From Planococcus citri (lineage: Eukaryota; Arthropoda; Insecta; Hemiptera; Pseudococcidae), in the NCBI RefSeq assembly GCF_950023065.1, contig NC_088679.1:54932001-54996000 (forward strand): 64,000 nt of DNA. Direction: 5' to 3'. A model generated the notes under the pieces. That model was not told the DNA's origin, did no database searches, and worked only from the letters and a program-made list of their open reading frames with translations. Shown here one piece after another: positions 1-10,788 of the stretch. Each line of letters begins with the position of its first letter. The stretch's first letter is position 1. A program made the position numbers and the translations under genes.

Positions 1-231
1 TGACAAACAGGTCGTGAATGAAACACGAGTTCATGCCACGAAGTAAGATATTGAGCCCGAGTTTGGACACCTTAAAAGCGGTTCGTTATGGGTAATTGCA
101 ACCTAAGGAGCCTTATGTCGCACTTATTGGCTTCAAAATCACATCAATGCGAAGTCGAATGTAAAATTTTGGCACTGGGGTGTCACATTCATAGGCACTT
201 CAGATTTAATGTTCAATCTTCAAGTTTCTAC

Positions 232-415
232 ATTCATACAAAAAGTGGCCTTGGATTACAATATAATGAATAATGACAATGGCCTAGATCGACGCAAAAT
301 CTCAAACAATATTTTTTGAAAGGTTAGGTATGAGCTAGAGCGGAAAAATACGATTAAAAAAAAAACTTCTTTGAAGACCCATGTCCCCGCTTTCAGGGGC
401 ACCTCCAAAACTGAA
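232..415 (+). repeat. dispersed repeat fragment related to 55.1-55.3 kb
   Basis: This stretch shares an ordered series of short matches with 55135-55300: GTGG-CTTGGATT, then CAATG-CCTAG-TCGA, then AATCTCAA, then TTGA(A/G)GACCCAT, then CACCTCCA-A-CTGA. The order and spacing are kept, so they are two diverged copies of one repeat family. A third, inverted copy is at 54783-54890. No coding potential is evident. The flanking bases 1-231 and 416-1069 hold nothing I can identify apart from AT-rich low-complexity sequence. Confidence 0.5.
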
Positions 416-1069
416 ATCAAAAGGAACATACCTGGTACATAATAGGGTGGTCCAAAAGTCTTTAAACGCTTGCTTTTACTAGTAGTTCACACACGTATGT
501 TTACGTATGTTTTCCTTCAATAATACTAAATGCTATTCAATACAAATTTTAAAATTTCATTACTTATTGAAAAAATCTGTTCTTTGCTTTTCTTGAAAAA
601 ATGTCTGATTATTGAAAAAAAAAATCATTTCCAAAAAAAAGTTTTTACGATCAGCATTTCAATAATATCTTGAACAATTTATCGCAACTTTTTTCTCAGC
701 AAAATTTAAACCCTCAGTAAATGTTTCTATATGTATGTAGGAAACTTATACTCAAGAGTTACAATCATTTAATAGGTGCCTATTGTATGTAAGAAATTAA
801 TGCATGTAGTATTTTTTAGAAGTAAAAAAATAGAAAATAAAGGTAAGTAAATAAAAATTTCCTAAAGTAGGATATTAATTTCAGGAAAGTAATCTTCAAA
901 AAAAAAAAGGATTAGTGTCAAAAAAATTGAGTAAAGAAGGTATGCTCAAAATAAATGAGCAACGCAAAATCATTTTAACAAATCGACCTACAAGCCACTT
1001 TATCGCGAAAGTTAACGTCCCACACGTTGACGTTATTGGTGAAGCATCCTAACTGTTTTGCGAAATTTT

Positions 1070-1250
1070 CAATCAGTTCGATGAATTTTTCCTTAGAAGA
1101 GGAAGAGAAGAGGTAGGTACTGCATTCTGAAATCTGTAGCGAGGCTCAAGTCGTCGTAAGCATAGTTAAAGCAATCATTTAGTGGAGGCGATATTTTTGT
1201 GGCAGTTCTTGACTTCAATCTTGAATTTTTCGATTGATAACACCTAAATT
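1070..1250 (-). pseudogene. decayed fragment of the array gene family
   Basis: Read on the minus strand, this resembles about 165 nt of the neighbouring gene 1 (2165-2330), covering roughly residues 475-530, the segment before and after the conserved DFINDAYDD block. Matches include TCGTCGTAAGCAT, AAATC-GTAGCGAGG, TGGAGGCGATAT and CTTGAAT-TTTCGA. The reading frame is shifted between the first and second halves and contains stops, so it cannot encode the domain. Similarity fades on both sides, leaving no trace of the rest of the gene. It marks an older, lost tenth copy at the left edge of the array. Confidence 0.75.
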
Positions 1251-1737
1251 TTTCACTTTTTCAAAGAAATATGGTACACATTCTCATTTTTTTCAGGGGA
1301 GGAAGGAAGGGAGAGTTGACTATATTTTTATAATCTAGATTTCTCGTTTTTTTTGAATTATTAAACTTGTTTCGGGAGTTTTTAATGAAATTATCATCAT
1401 ACGAGTACCTACTTACTTCTTAGTAGGTAATTGTCGAGACTTTTGTAAATAATTGCGAAAAACAACAATTTTTAACAAGAAACGAGAATATTTGGGTATT
1501 TTGACAAACGCGAAATTTATATTTTAAGCAGTGAGCGAAAATTTAAATGAAAAGAACCAATTCAACGGCATTTGATTTGTATAATGCTGGGTACATACAT
1601 ATGAATATTATAAAGTACAAAAACATAAATCTATAGATGAGACACAATGATACTTTTACATGGATAGTCTCAATATACGTAATAAAAATTGCAATAATTC
1701 ACGATATGAGTAATTAAACTTGAAAGTGAGTAAAACC
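1251..1737. other. intergenic, 3' side of gene 1
   Basis: AT-rich sequence between the decayed copy and the stop codon of gene 1. It would include the 3' UTR of gene 1. No clear polyadenylation signal, repeat or exon was seen. Confidence 0.4.
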
Positions 1738-3759
1738 CTATACACTTTCAGTAATCAACTTCACAAACAAATCGTCTTCAGCATACCTCGCCTTAAACTC
1801 ATCCAGCTCCTGAGGAGATATAAAATACCACTCTAAAAAATTAACCAGAAGAGAATTATAATTTGGACCTCCTGCTTTATTCATTACGTTTCGAATTACG
1901 TTTTGAACCATTTCATCAGCAGATAAACTCGCTTTAAGCTCCGCGATTTCATCTTCGTTACTCGCACATTCGCTTATAAAATTTGAAAATTCATTTTCTT
2001 CGATTTCAGACTTGAAATTACCAGCAATTAACTTTTGCTGAAGCAGAGGAATAAAAAATACCTTTTTCAAATTACGTGCAACTTGCTCCGACGGCGCTAA
2101 TATGTCAATAAAGTTTGCCTCGCGCTGAAACTTGCCACTGCGGTTGTAGGAATCTACCAGTACTGTGAATTTTTCCTTAATAGAGGCAGAATTCAGCAAC
2201 TGAGTTTTGAAATCCGCAGCGAGGTTTACGTCGTCGTAAGCATCGTTGATGAAATCATTGAGTAGAGGCGATATCAGAGTGATGTTTCTGACATCAACCT
2301 TGAATTCTTCGACTAATAAATTCAATTGTATACTTCTGCGGGTTTGCTCATCCGGGTAACAAAAACGCAAAAACTTGTTCAGTTCTTCTATTGACAGGCC
2401 GTTTAGTAATTTCACGCATTTTGCTCGTACAGTCGCCAATCCAGACAAAGAGTTGCTTTTGAACTCGTTGATTTCATTTTCATCATTGCTGAAGCATAGT
2501 CGCATCAATTGATCATATTCTTCTGCAAGCATTACATTGATCAAACTACGCCAATGTGTATCCCAAAATGTACGCTTGTCTTCTGCTGATGTATCCGATA
2601 GAACAGCCAATAGAAATGGACCATCTATGTTTGTCACTGCTCTACGGTAATATTCATTTATCGGCAGCAATGAATTTTCAGACAAAAGTTGTTGAATTAC
2701 ACGCGCTTTCAGATGCTGTGATGCTGTATTCCACAATTCGCAGCAGATATCCGTGCTAATACGTGATCGAGAGCACCCCAAAATCATTTTTCGAACGACC
2801 GCGAAAAAATTATTTCCGCTACATTTATCTTTAATATACGTCCAAATTGCCATGGTGAAATCTGCTCTATCTAGCGCATCACTTTCAAAATAAGATCTGT
2901 CACATGCTCGAAGATAACACTTGTTCGCATCGCATAATAAATCCCAAATCACTTGGCATCCCTTCGAATTGGCGAATTTGTCGAGTTCTGCTTCATTAAA
3001 TTTTCCGAGCAAGTATCTATAAGGTTTATGAATATACACATCGCGGTGTGTTATGATATTAATTCGAGCATCACTATCGATACGATTCCAGAAGTATTCT
3101 ACGAATGACCACGCAGAATAAGAATTGAGACCAGGATAAGCAAACTGTAGGTATAAAATGTCTTCTTCGAGAGACTGGCCAAAAGCGAATGAGCAAGATA
3201 GCTTGTACAACTGATTTCTCGCCCGGCAAACCCAGTACTTTAGCAGTTCATCGTTCAAAGTGTACAATTTACTCAAGTGTAGGCTCTCATGGGATAATAC
3301 GGAAGGCCAAATTCGTAGAATATCATTTTCGAAACAATACTTGCATGCGATGCGAAATCTTATAAGCTTATCAATTTTATCGCATTGAACAAATCGTTTG
3401 GCAGTCCAAACATAATGAATCGAGCCATCAAAATCCGCCACAAAATCAATAAAGTCGTTGAAAATTTCAAATTTGAATAAATTTGGATATGAATGATCCT
3501 GTAGCCAACGTTTAATGGAGACTCCGACTCGTTTGATGTATTTTTCAATCACAGACCAAATAACGGACGGTATACGAGGCATTGAGTGCTTCGGTAAAAT
3601 GTTTCCTTGCAGATCGAGCTTATCCAATGTGTTTTTAATACGATGGGAGTTGATTTCCTGGCACCATAATCGGAGAGCTATTGAGATGGCAACGATTTCT
3701 TTCAATGGTGGCGGACTAGGAAACAAAATGTCGTACACGTTTGTCGATATTTCAGCCAT
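1738..3759 (-). CDS. array gene 1: uncharacterised 673-residue protein
   Basis: Single-exon coding region of 673 codons ending in TAG. The frame stays open 16 codons further upstream, to an ATG at 3807. That extension reads through the conserved intron end (acceptor CAG at 3774-3776), and every paralogue starts at the equivalent of MAEISTNVYD, so I take the ATG at 3757-3759. Visible blocks are DFDGSIHY at residues 109-116, a C-x-x-C at 139/142 inside IACKYCFENDILRIWP, DTSAEDK near 400, DFINDAYDD near 505, LAPSEQ near 565, and a C-terminal LEWYF segment. There is no signal peptide, membrane segment or recognised catalytic motif. Composition (many Leu, Phe, Asn, Glu, few Gly) suggests an all-helical cytosolic protein. 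Gene 2 is its closest relative in the window. Function unknown. Confidence 0.93.
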   Translation of the reverse strand: MAEISTNVYDILFPSPPPLKEIVAISIALRLWCQEINSHRIKNTLDKLDLQGNILPKHSMPRIPSVIWSVIEKYIKRVGVSIKRWLQDHSYPNLFKFEIFNDFIDFVADFDGSIHYVWTAKRFVQCDKIDKLIRFRIACKYCFENDILRIWPSVLSHESLHLSKLYTLNDELLKYWVCRARNQLYKLSCSFAFGQSLEEDILYLQFAYPGLNSYSAWSFVEYFWNRIDSDARINIITHRDVYIHKPYRYLLGKFNEAELDKFANSKGCQVIWDLLCDANKCYLRACDRSYFESDALDRADFTMAIWTYIKDKCSGNNFFAVVRKMILGCSRSRISTDICCELWNTASQHLKARVIQQLLSENSLLPINEYYRRAVTNIDGPFLLAVLSDTSAEDKRTFWDTHWRSLINVMLAEEYDQLMRLCFSNDENEINEFKSNSLSGLATVRAKCVKLLNGLSIEELNKFLRFCYPDEQTRRSIQLNLLVEEFKVDVRNITLISPLLNDFINDAYDDVNLAADFKTQLLNSASIKEKFTVLVDSYNRSGKFQREANFIDILAPSEQVARNLKKVFFIPLLQQKLIAGNFKSEIEENEFSNFISECASNEDEIAELKASLSADEMVQNVIRNVMNKAGGPNYNSLLVNFLEWYFISPQELDEFKARYAEDDLFVKLITESV

Positions 3760-3773
3760 TTTCAAGATCCGAT

Positions 3774-4194
3774 CTGCAATTTGAAATGACCAAATCAGTG
3801 GACCCATATGTTATACATCGAAACGATATTTTTACGTACTTAAACAGATACCTAAGTGAGTAGGCTCAATCAAATGTTTCATTAGGTTGTCTGTCATATT
3901 TTATATACTATTTGTACCTACTTATCTGTACCTATACCGCGAGTGAACCCACCACTATTTTCACTTATCATGCTTCCCTTCAATGAAATACTAATAATTC
4001 TGTAACAAAACACCTACAAGCTAATTCGCCCATCCAGTTTCAGAATTACTAATAAAATCATGCATCTAAAAAAAAATCGAACCTTCTTATTTCAATGTGT
4101 AAAAAAGTTCAAAACGATAAAAATAATTCGCGGTAACGCAATATTGAAGGCACGATTCAATCGGAAAATTCTTTTTAAAAATTCGTACAACTCG
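3774..4194. other. intergenic, upstream of gene 1
   Basis: The first bases are the end of the predicted 5' UTR intron of gene 1: on the minus strand a CACTGATT branch-like sequence, then TTTCAAATTGCAG. The rest is AT-rich. The non-coding first exon and promoter should lie in this direction but I could not place them. Confidence 0.45.
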
Positions 4195-6180
4195 AGGAAG
4201 TTCAGAACATGATGAACGAAAAACTTCCCCTGCGAAGCTCTTTTTGTTTCATCACATCAATAAAAGAATTTCAACTTCTGCTTGATGCACTAGAAAAATA
4301 TTTAATAGAAAAAAAATTATTTTACTCCCTTCAGCAGTTTCCTTTTTCATTAGATCAATTCAACTCAAAATGTAATAAAATTATTTCAATCACTTGATCA
4401 CGTCCTTAGAAACTAATGAGCATTTCAAGAAACTTGGAAAAATGTGGCAATCTTCGCGGATTTATACTGTACGTATAGGTAAGTAATTTTTCGCGAATAA
4501 TTCAGTATGAATCTAAATTCAACGAATGAACATCGAGGTTAATTTAGATTACATGAGTTAGAATAGCTAGGAATATAAAGTGGGTGCTAAATTAGGTACA
4601 TTGATGGTTAGTGGTTAGTTAGAGTATTTCTCTGGCATAGTAGAATTTTGGCCAGAATCATTTGTGAAAAGTTTTTCTAAGAAATTCGTAGGTCGTCGTC
4701 GGCTGTACTATACGTATCGCGAATCTCTCTCGGGTTCACATTATTTGTGACATTTCTTTGCTTTTTCCGTATCAAGTACCTTATGGCACTGTTTGAGTAT
4801 CAGCTTTGTATACTTAATCACATTAAAAAATAATGTTTCACTTTCTTAAACAATGAGCAACTTGATAATAGACTGAGATGACTGGTTTTTGCATCATTTT
4901 TCAAAATTTTGAAAAAATATGCGTTTCAAGGGTGGCTAAATGAACTCAAATAGACTTCCTCACAGATCTTAATTCTTGGATTCGCGGCTTCAAATTTTCG
5001 GCAAGTTCATTTGAATCAATTTAGTCACGCTTGTCACCCATATTTTTCAAAATTCAAAAAAAAATGCAATACGATCCACCCATTCTGTGATGATTATTCA
5101 TGTAGTGGATTCGCGGCATTAAGGTCGCTCTCAATAATTCTTACGATAGGTTATGCTGGCTTTTTCTAGTTCTGTTCACACGACAGTTGGTTGATTGGCC
5201 CTCTGAGGACTCATGCAGTTGAACACATTTCGCACAGAATTGATTTTGTATTAAGAATTATCGTCGGTTCACTTAGTTTATATCATGATAGTGAATTCAT
5301 TACAACAGGTACAATTTGAGATATTGATTCAAAAACATGCAAGAAACATCTCAATGATATTTATACACATTAATTACTATGTATTTGTACCTATAATAAC
5401 ATGCATTTAGGTCATTTAAAAACATTCACATGAGGGCAGGCGGAAGTCGAAATTCTTAACTACGAGTTTAATGAAATTCCAAATTCGAGTTGAAAAGTCA
5501 TCGTTTTTAGAATCGATGAAACGATTTCTAAAATTTCAAACCAAAAAAATATTCAATTTTTCTCGTAATTTTTTCATTACTTAATGCAGTTCTTTAATTT
5601 TCTTTACTCTTTTCCTTATTGAAAAATTTTCTATTTACGCCTGATTCATGTTGATTTTGTCTGCGGTCTCACAATTCCACAAATTTCTTCCAAAAATTAA
5701 CCTCAGCGAAAATAGATTAGGTACTGTTCAGAAATGGGTTCGTTTTTTTCGTGAAAAATTATTTTTTTCTTATCTAGTACAAAATTTCGAAGAAAGGAAA
5801 ACCAACGTACCAGGTTAAGAAGTTATTCAATTCATTTTTTATACTCGCCTCAAAGTTTGCCCAAAAAAATCAAGTTCATAAAATGTTTCATCCAATATAA
5901 AAATTCATCTTACCTGTATGGAGTCTAATTCGGGATAATTCTCGAAAACAGTTTTCGGTCCAATTACGAATTGGCAGGGAATTTCTGAAAACAAACAAAC
6001 ATTGAACGTTATTCGTGTTTCTTAAAACAAATCTATACGAGTAAGTACATAAAAAACATTTAAGGTGTGTTTTCTTAAGAAAATTGTGTATTTTCGACCC
6101 ACACCTTTGTTAAATCGCAAAGATTGAGTAAGCATAATTTTTCACTTGTCATAAACAATACACGAGTATTTGACGACCCA
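4195..6180 (+). repeat. segmental duplication, copy A
   Basis: This ~2-kb block matches 61138-63600 in the same orientation and in the same internal order. Well-kept anchors include CTTGATGCACTA, TTTCTCTGGCATAGTAGA, CTCTCTCGGGTTCACA, TTCAAATTTTCGGCA, GTTCACACGACAGTTG, GAGGACTCATGCAGTT, CAAAAACATGCAAGAAACAT and CGGTCCAATTACGAA. Indels make copy A shorter. Similarity begins abruptly near AGGAAGTTCA and fades after CACTTGTC. No terminal inverted repeat or target duplication was found, so it looks like a segmental duplication, although an unrecognised dispersed element is possible. It carries a short minus-strand exon (separate entry). Confidence 0.8.
5914..5984 (-). CDS. probable exon (copy A), possibly degenerate
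   Basis: On the minus strand a 71-nt segment lies between a good acceptor (GTTTGTTTTCAG) and a good donor (CAG|GTAAGA). With an entry phase of two leftover bases it reads through 23 codons without a stop and includes FVIGPKTVFENYPELDSIQ. The matching segment at 63322-63427 is 106 nt, keeps both splice sites and encodes the related FVIGPKNCFEESRIEILDS. The 35-nt difference is not a multiple of three, so the two exons need different entry phases and at least one copy is probably broken. The parent gene is not recognised and no partner exon was placed. Confidence 0.4.
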
Positions 6181-6497
6181 GCTTACTTAATTAACCATTT
6201 AACGCATGGGAACAGTTCAAACGAAAAATCAAATTCGAGTGATCACTCATGGAGAATTTTCCTCAATTTTCTCCAAAAGATTATGTTTAATTCTAAAGCC
6301 TTTACAGATGCACCAGAGCGTATTTTAAGGGGTCTTCGCTGGAAGACATTGTTTCAATAAATTGCCAGGCGAACCATATTAACTCTGCATATCGTAGTGT
6401 AGAGATTGAGAAGATTTTTCTCTCATGCCTACCAAATATGTACTCACCACCTCTCTTGCTCGAGATGATTTAGGGAATTTTATGAAAGCGGGGTGGG
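6181..6497. other. intergenic
   Basis: Unique AT-rich sequence between copy A of the segmental duplication and the inverted-repeat element starting at 6498. Nothing was recognised here. Confidence 0.4.
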
Positions 6498-7432
6498 GGT
6501 AAGGGTAAGGGCACCAATTATGGACCAGTCCGCAATATGGACCAGCGCCCGTTCTCGTTTGTAATTAGCGCAATCTGCCAGGAAAAAATGTATTCTGATG
6601 TATTTTTCATCAAAAAAACGAATGAGACAAAAATTACAACTGTTAAGTCAAAACTCGCTGAGAAATTTACAAAAAACTGTTTTGAGACAATGAAAAATTT
6701 TTTTAGAGTGTTTTTCAACTTTTATTAAAATATATATGTGGTGTAATTTTCTAAATGTCATTGATGTTTATAATATCAAAAAAGGATGTAGTTTCTGCTG
6801 GAGTGATCAGTTTTTGCTAAAAATGAGGGTATGTACAGAAATTTTTGGTACAAAGGTTTTTTTTATGGGGTGCGCTAATATGGACCACCTGTGATATTGA
6901 ATTTTTTACTCATTTTTTACAGCCGCTGAAAAGGGGAATGCTTGAAATACTTTTTTTGTTCATTTCTACTAATAAATATGATGTTTTGAAACGTAAAAAT
7001 ATGTTTATTTTGAAATTATTCTTTAGGTGGTCCATATTAGGCGTCCAAAATTTTGAACTGTCATTTTGACACTCGTCATTCAACAATTTGAAAAAAATAT
7101 TCAAAATTAACCTGAACTGCTTAGAATAAGTTTTTTTGTTCATTTCTACAAATAAATATGACCTTTTGAAAAATGTGAAAGTATGTTTATTTTGAAATTT
7201 TATAGGTGGTCCATATTAGGCGTCCAAAATTTCGAACTGTCATTTTGACACTCATCACTCAACAATAAAAAAAACATACTTAAAGTTGACCTTCACCCCT
7301 GAAGTTTTGTACAGTGTTAGTGGAAGGATGGAACTTCATTTTAATCCTTTGTGGAGGTTTCTACCTCGTATAGTTTTCAAGTGGCAATCCTCCAAAAAAA
7401 AGTGGTCCATATTTGGTGCCTCTACCCTTATC
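6498..7432. mobile_element. 935-bp non-autonomous DNA transposon (MITE)
   Basis: The ends form an imperfect 30-bp terminal inverted repeat, 6498-6527 against 7403-7432, matching at 26 of 30 positions with the core TAAGGGTA--GGCACCAA. Subterminal copies of ATATGGACCA, in both orientations, recur at about 6534, 6877, 7027, 7205 and 7403. There is no transposase-like reading frame; the short open frames inside are not conserved. Two internal units of about 180 bp (6956-7136 and 7137-7310) are direct tandem copies. No convincing target-site duplication was seen, so the superfamily cannot be assigned. Confidence 0.72.
6956..7310. repeat. two ~180-bp direct tandem units inside the MITE
   Basis: Both units run TTGTTCATTTCTAC-AATAAATATGA, then TATGTTTATTTTGAAATT, then AGGTGGTCCATATTAGGCG, then GAACTGTCATTTTGACACTC. 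They differ by scattered substitutions and small indels, so the duplication is not very recent. Confidence 0.75.
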
Positions 7433-8716
7433 AGATTGCTACATGGGGAAGAGATGGGACTAATTTTCTGAAAATTCAAAAAAATTGCCAAATAATTTCA
7501 CATTTATGCATTTTAGATTTTTTTTCATATATCTACATTATTTATTGGCGTTTTTTTCTACTTAAACAAAAAAAATAATAATTTTTCATTTAATCTAAAA
7601 TTACGTTTTTAGGATTTCTCAAGTTGGTTTTTTCATTTTTGGAAATTTTTAAAAATTTATTTCATAGAATTCAAATTAGCTCGAGAGAAAAATGAGAGCA
7701 AAAACTTTCAAACACTGATTATTCAAAAAATAAAACATCATTCTTGATGCAGAGTTGATTTTTATTCTTTTAACATTTTTAAATTCTACAATACCTGATT
7801 TTCAAGAAATTCCATAGTTAGTGAAAGCATCTATGAGTGAATTTGGCCCGATAGAAGCGACAACGAATTTTTAAATAGTTCACAATATTCTCCAAAAGTG
7901 AATAAACAACACTACTTCTGATAAGAGAAGTCAATTTTTCAACCTCAATATTTTTAGAAAAGTTAAGAGCAAAGAAAAGAAAATGGTCCAGCCTAAGCGA
8001 AGCGAGGGTAAAACCTTTTGGAAATTAATGCGCGTAATTCAAAAAAGTAAAAAAAAATTGTTTTGGTGTTGAAATTTTGTGGTTCTATCGACATTTGATA
8101 AGGGTGCAAGTCATCCAAAAAATACCGAAAAATTCGATTCGATCACTTGAACTTTGGAAATAATTTTTTCTAGTCATAGTAAAATTTACTGGACACGAGC
8201 TTCAATAAAATCTTTCTAAGTCGATGAATGAATTCAAATTGAAATTTGAACAAAACTAATCAAGTTTACAGAAATCAATTGAAGAAAGAGAATACGGCTT
8301 TGAATTTGGTCTTTATAATTTGAAATATCGTACACATTCTAGTGAGCTTTTGAAGACGTTATAATGCACGTGCATATGAGAAATTCGCTGTCCCAAGTAG
8401 GTACACTTTGTACATATCTACCTACAAAGAAGAGAAAACGAACAGACAGAAAATAGAAAATGTAATGTTTTCTAAAGATTATAATATTAGAATTACTTTC
8501 ACAAAAATATGAAAAAAATGCTGAACATGATTTTTACGTAAAATAAATTAATGAACCAAATTAAAATTATCTAATAAGTATTTTCCATCATGATAAAATA
8601 TGATATTCGCAAGACACAAATTTAATGCAAATACGAGATAGGTCACAGTGATACTTTTACATTCGAAAATATAATCATAATTTCAACTATGTACTAGGTA
8701 CCATAAATAATGCCAA
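7433..8716. other. intergenic, 3' side of gene 2
   Basis: No gene seen. A copy of the motif GCGAAGCGAGGG lies near 7997; this short sequence recurs in the intergenic spacers of genes 3-6 and in the MITE at 46.3 kb. The last few hundred bases should be the 3' UTR of gene 2. Confidence 0.4.
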
Positions 8717-10774
8717 CTATTCTTCGTCATAAGGTGCACAAAAACCTCGCTCATTTTGAGAAATCAACTTTACAAACACATCATCTTCAGCATACCTCGC
8801 TTTAAACTCATCCAGCTCCTGAGGAGTTATAAAATACCACTCCAAAAAATTGACCAAAAAAGAATTACATTTTAAATTAATTTCTGGACGCATTGTGGAC
8901 CGAATTATGCTTTGGACCATTTCATCCACCGATAAACTCGCTTTCAACTGCGCAATTTCATCTTCATTACTCGCACACTCGTTTATAAAATTGGGAAATT
9001 CGTTTTCTTCGATTTTCGATTTAAAATTTCCAGCGTATAACTTTTGCTGGAGCAGAGGAATGAAATAGAGTTTTTTCAGATCACGTGCAATCTGCTGAGA
9101 TGGCGCTAGTACATCGATAAAATTTGCCTCACGTTTCACAGAGGTACCACGGCTGTAGCAATCGATCAGTTTTGTGAATTTTTTCTTAGTGTTAGTGGAG
9201 TACAAAAACTGAGTTTTGAAATCATTCGCGAGGTTTACGTCGTCGTATGTATCGTCGATGAAATCATTGAATAGAGGCGATATCAGAGTGATGGTTCCGG
9301 CTTCAATCTTGAATTCTTGGACTAATAAGTTCAATTGTATACTTTTACAGGTTTGCTCGTCAGGATAACAAAACTTTAAAAACTTATTCAGTTCTTCTAT
9401 TGATAAGTCATTGAGTAATTTTACGCATTTTACTCGTACATCTACATTCGCTAATGCAGACAACGAGTTCCGTTTGAAGTCGACGATTTCATTTTCATCA
9501 CTGCTGAAACATAATCGCATCAGTTGATCGTATTCTTCTGCAAACATCAGGCCGATCAGAGTACGCCAATGTTTATCCCAAAATATGGTCTTGTCTTCTG
9601 CTGATGTATCTGATAGAACAGCCAGTAGAAATGAACCATCTATGTTGGGCAGTTCTGAGGGACGACGTTCACCTGCTGTATGCGAAAACGGATTTTCTGA
9701 CAAAAGTTTTTGGATTACGTATGCTTTCAGATACTCTGGTGCAGTATTCCATAATTCACAGCAGATAGGTGTCTTAACTCGAGAACGACCATACGATTTA
9801 ATGAACTTTCGAACAAGTGAGAAAAAAGTACCTTCGTTGATTTTTTCTTTAATGTATGTCCAAATTGTTAAGACCAAACGCGTTTTATCTCGTATATCAC
9901 ATTCAGAATAAGATTTGTCACAGGTCGAAACAAAATCCTCGGTCGAATCGCACAGCAAGTCATAAATCACGTCATGTCCCCTCGTAATGGCGAATTTATC
10001 GAGCTCTACTTCGTTAAATATTGAGAGCATGTATCGGTATAGTTCATGAAAACAAATAAAATTGTCTGAAATGACACGAATTCGAGTATTACAATCGAAA
10101 TGATTCCAAAAGTATTTTATTACTGGCCAAGTAGAACATGGACTGCAGATATTAAGACACGACACGAGGAAAATTTCTTCTTCAACAGATTCACACAAAA
10201 GAAATGAGCGAGGTAACTTGTACAACTGATTTCTCGCCCAGCAAGTCCAGTAAATCAACAAAGCATCTCTGTAAAACGAATCCTTATTCCATGTCAGGTA
10301 ATCATGGGATGATACTGAGGGCCAAATTCGTAGAATATCATCTTCAAAGCAATACTTGCAGGCGATACGAAATCTTATAAGATTATCAACTTTATCACAT
10401 CGAACAAATCGTTTGGCTGTCCAAACGTAATGAATCGAACCATCGAAATCAGCCACAAAATCAATAAAGTCGTTAAAAATTTCAGTTCTCAATAACTTCG
10501 GATGCGAATGATCTTTTAGCCACTGTTTGATCGAGAGTCCGATCAGTTTTAGGTATTTTTCAATAATAGACAGAATCATAGACGGTACACGGGGCATGGA
10601 GGTACTCGATAAAATGTTCCCTTGCAGATTGAGCTTATTCAATGTGTTTTTAATACGATGGGAGTTGATTTCCTGGCACCATAATCGGAGAGCTATTGCG
10701 ATGGCAGCGGTATCTTTCAGAGCTGGTGGGCTGGGAAACAAAATGTCGTACACGTTGGTTGGTATTTCAGCCAT
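8717..10774 (-). CDS. array gene 2: uncharacterised 685-residue protein
   Basis: Intact single-exon frame starting MAEIPTNVYD. The minus-strand acceptor TTTCAATTGCAG ends at 10789, 14 nt before the ATG, which supports this start. It shares with gene 1 the diagnostic INSHRIKNTL segment and the VWTAKRFV-CDK stretch, making the two a pair. The C-terminus is longer than in most members: after the usual DDVFVKL end it adds about a dozen residues finishing CAPYDEE. The segment before DTSAEDK (around residues 365-395) differs most from gene 1 and includes a short insertion (AGERRPSEL). The family is unrecognised; a helical cytosolic protein is the most I can infer. Confidence 0.93.
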   Translation of the reverse strand: MAEIPTNVYDILFPSPPALKDTAAIAIALRLWCQEINSHRIKNTLNKLNLQGNILSSTSMPRVPSMILSIIEKYLKLIGLSIKQWLKDHSHPKLLRTEIFNDFIDFVADFDGSIHYVWTAKRFVRCDKVDNLIRFRIACKYCFEDDILRIWPSVSSHDYLTWNKDSFYRDALLIYWTCWARNQLYKLPRSFLLCESVEEEIFLVSCLNICSPCSTWPVIKYFWNHFDCNTRIRVISDNFICFHELYRYMLSIFNEVELDKFAITRGHDVIYDLLCDSTEDFVSTCDKSYSECDIRDKTRLVLTIWTYIKEKINEGTFFSLVRKFIKSYGRSRVKTPICCELWNTAPEYLKAYVIQKLLSENPFSHTAGERRPSELPNIDGSFLLAVLSDTSAEDKTIFWDKHWRTLIGLMFAEEYDQLMRLCFSSDENEIVDFKRNSLSALANVDVRVKCVKLLNDLSIEELNKFLKFCYPDEQTCKSIQLNLLVQEFKIEAGTITLISPLFNDFIDDTYDDVNLANDFKTQFLYSTNTKKKFTKLIDCYSRGTSVKREANFIDVLAPSQQIARDLKKLYFIPLLQQKLYAGNFKSKIEENEFPNFINECASNEDEIAQLKASLSVDEMVQSIIRSTMRPEINLKCNSFLVNFLEWYFITPQELDEFKARYAEDDVFVKLISQNERGFCAPYDEE

Positions 10775-10788
10775 TTTCCAGATCCGAT

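Noticed and set aside
3760..3807. 16-codon N-terminal extension of gene 1 starting at the ATG at 3807
   Set aside because: It reads across the conserved intron end and acceptor shared by all nine genes; no paralogue has an equivalent extension.
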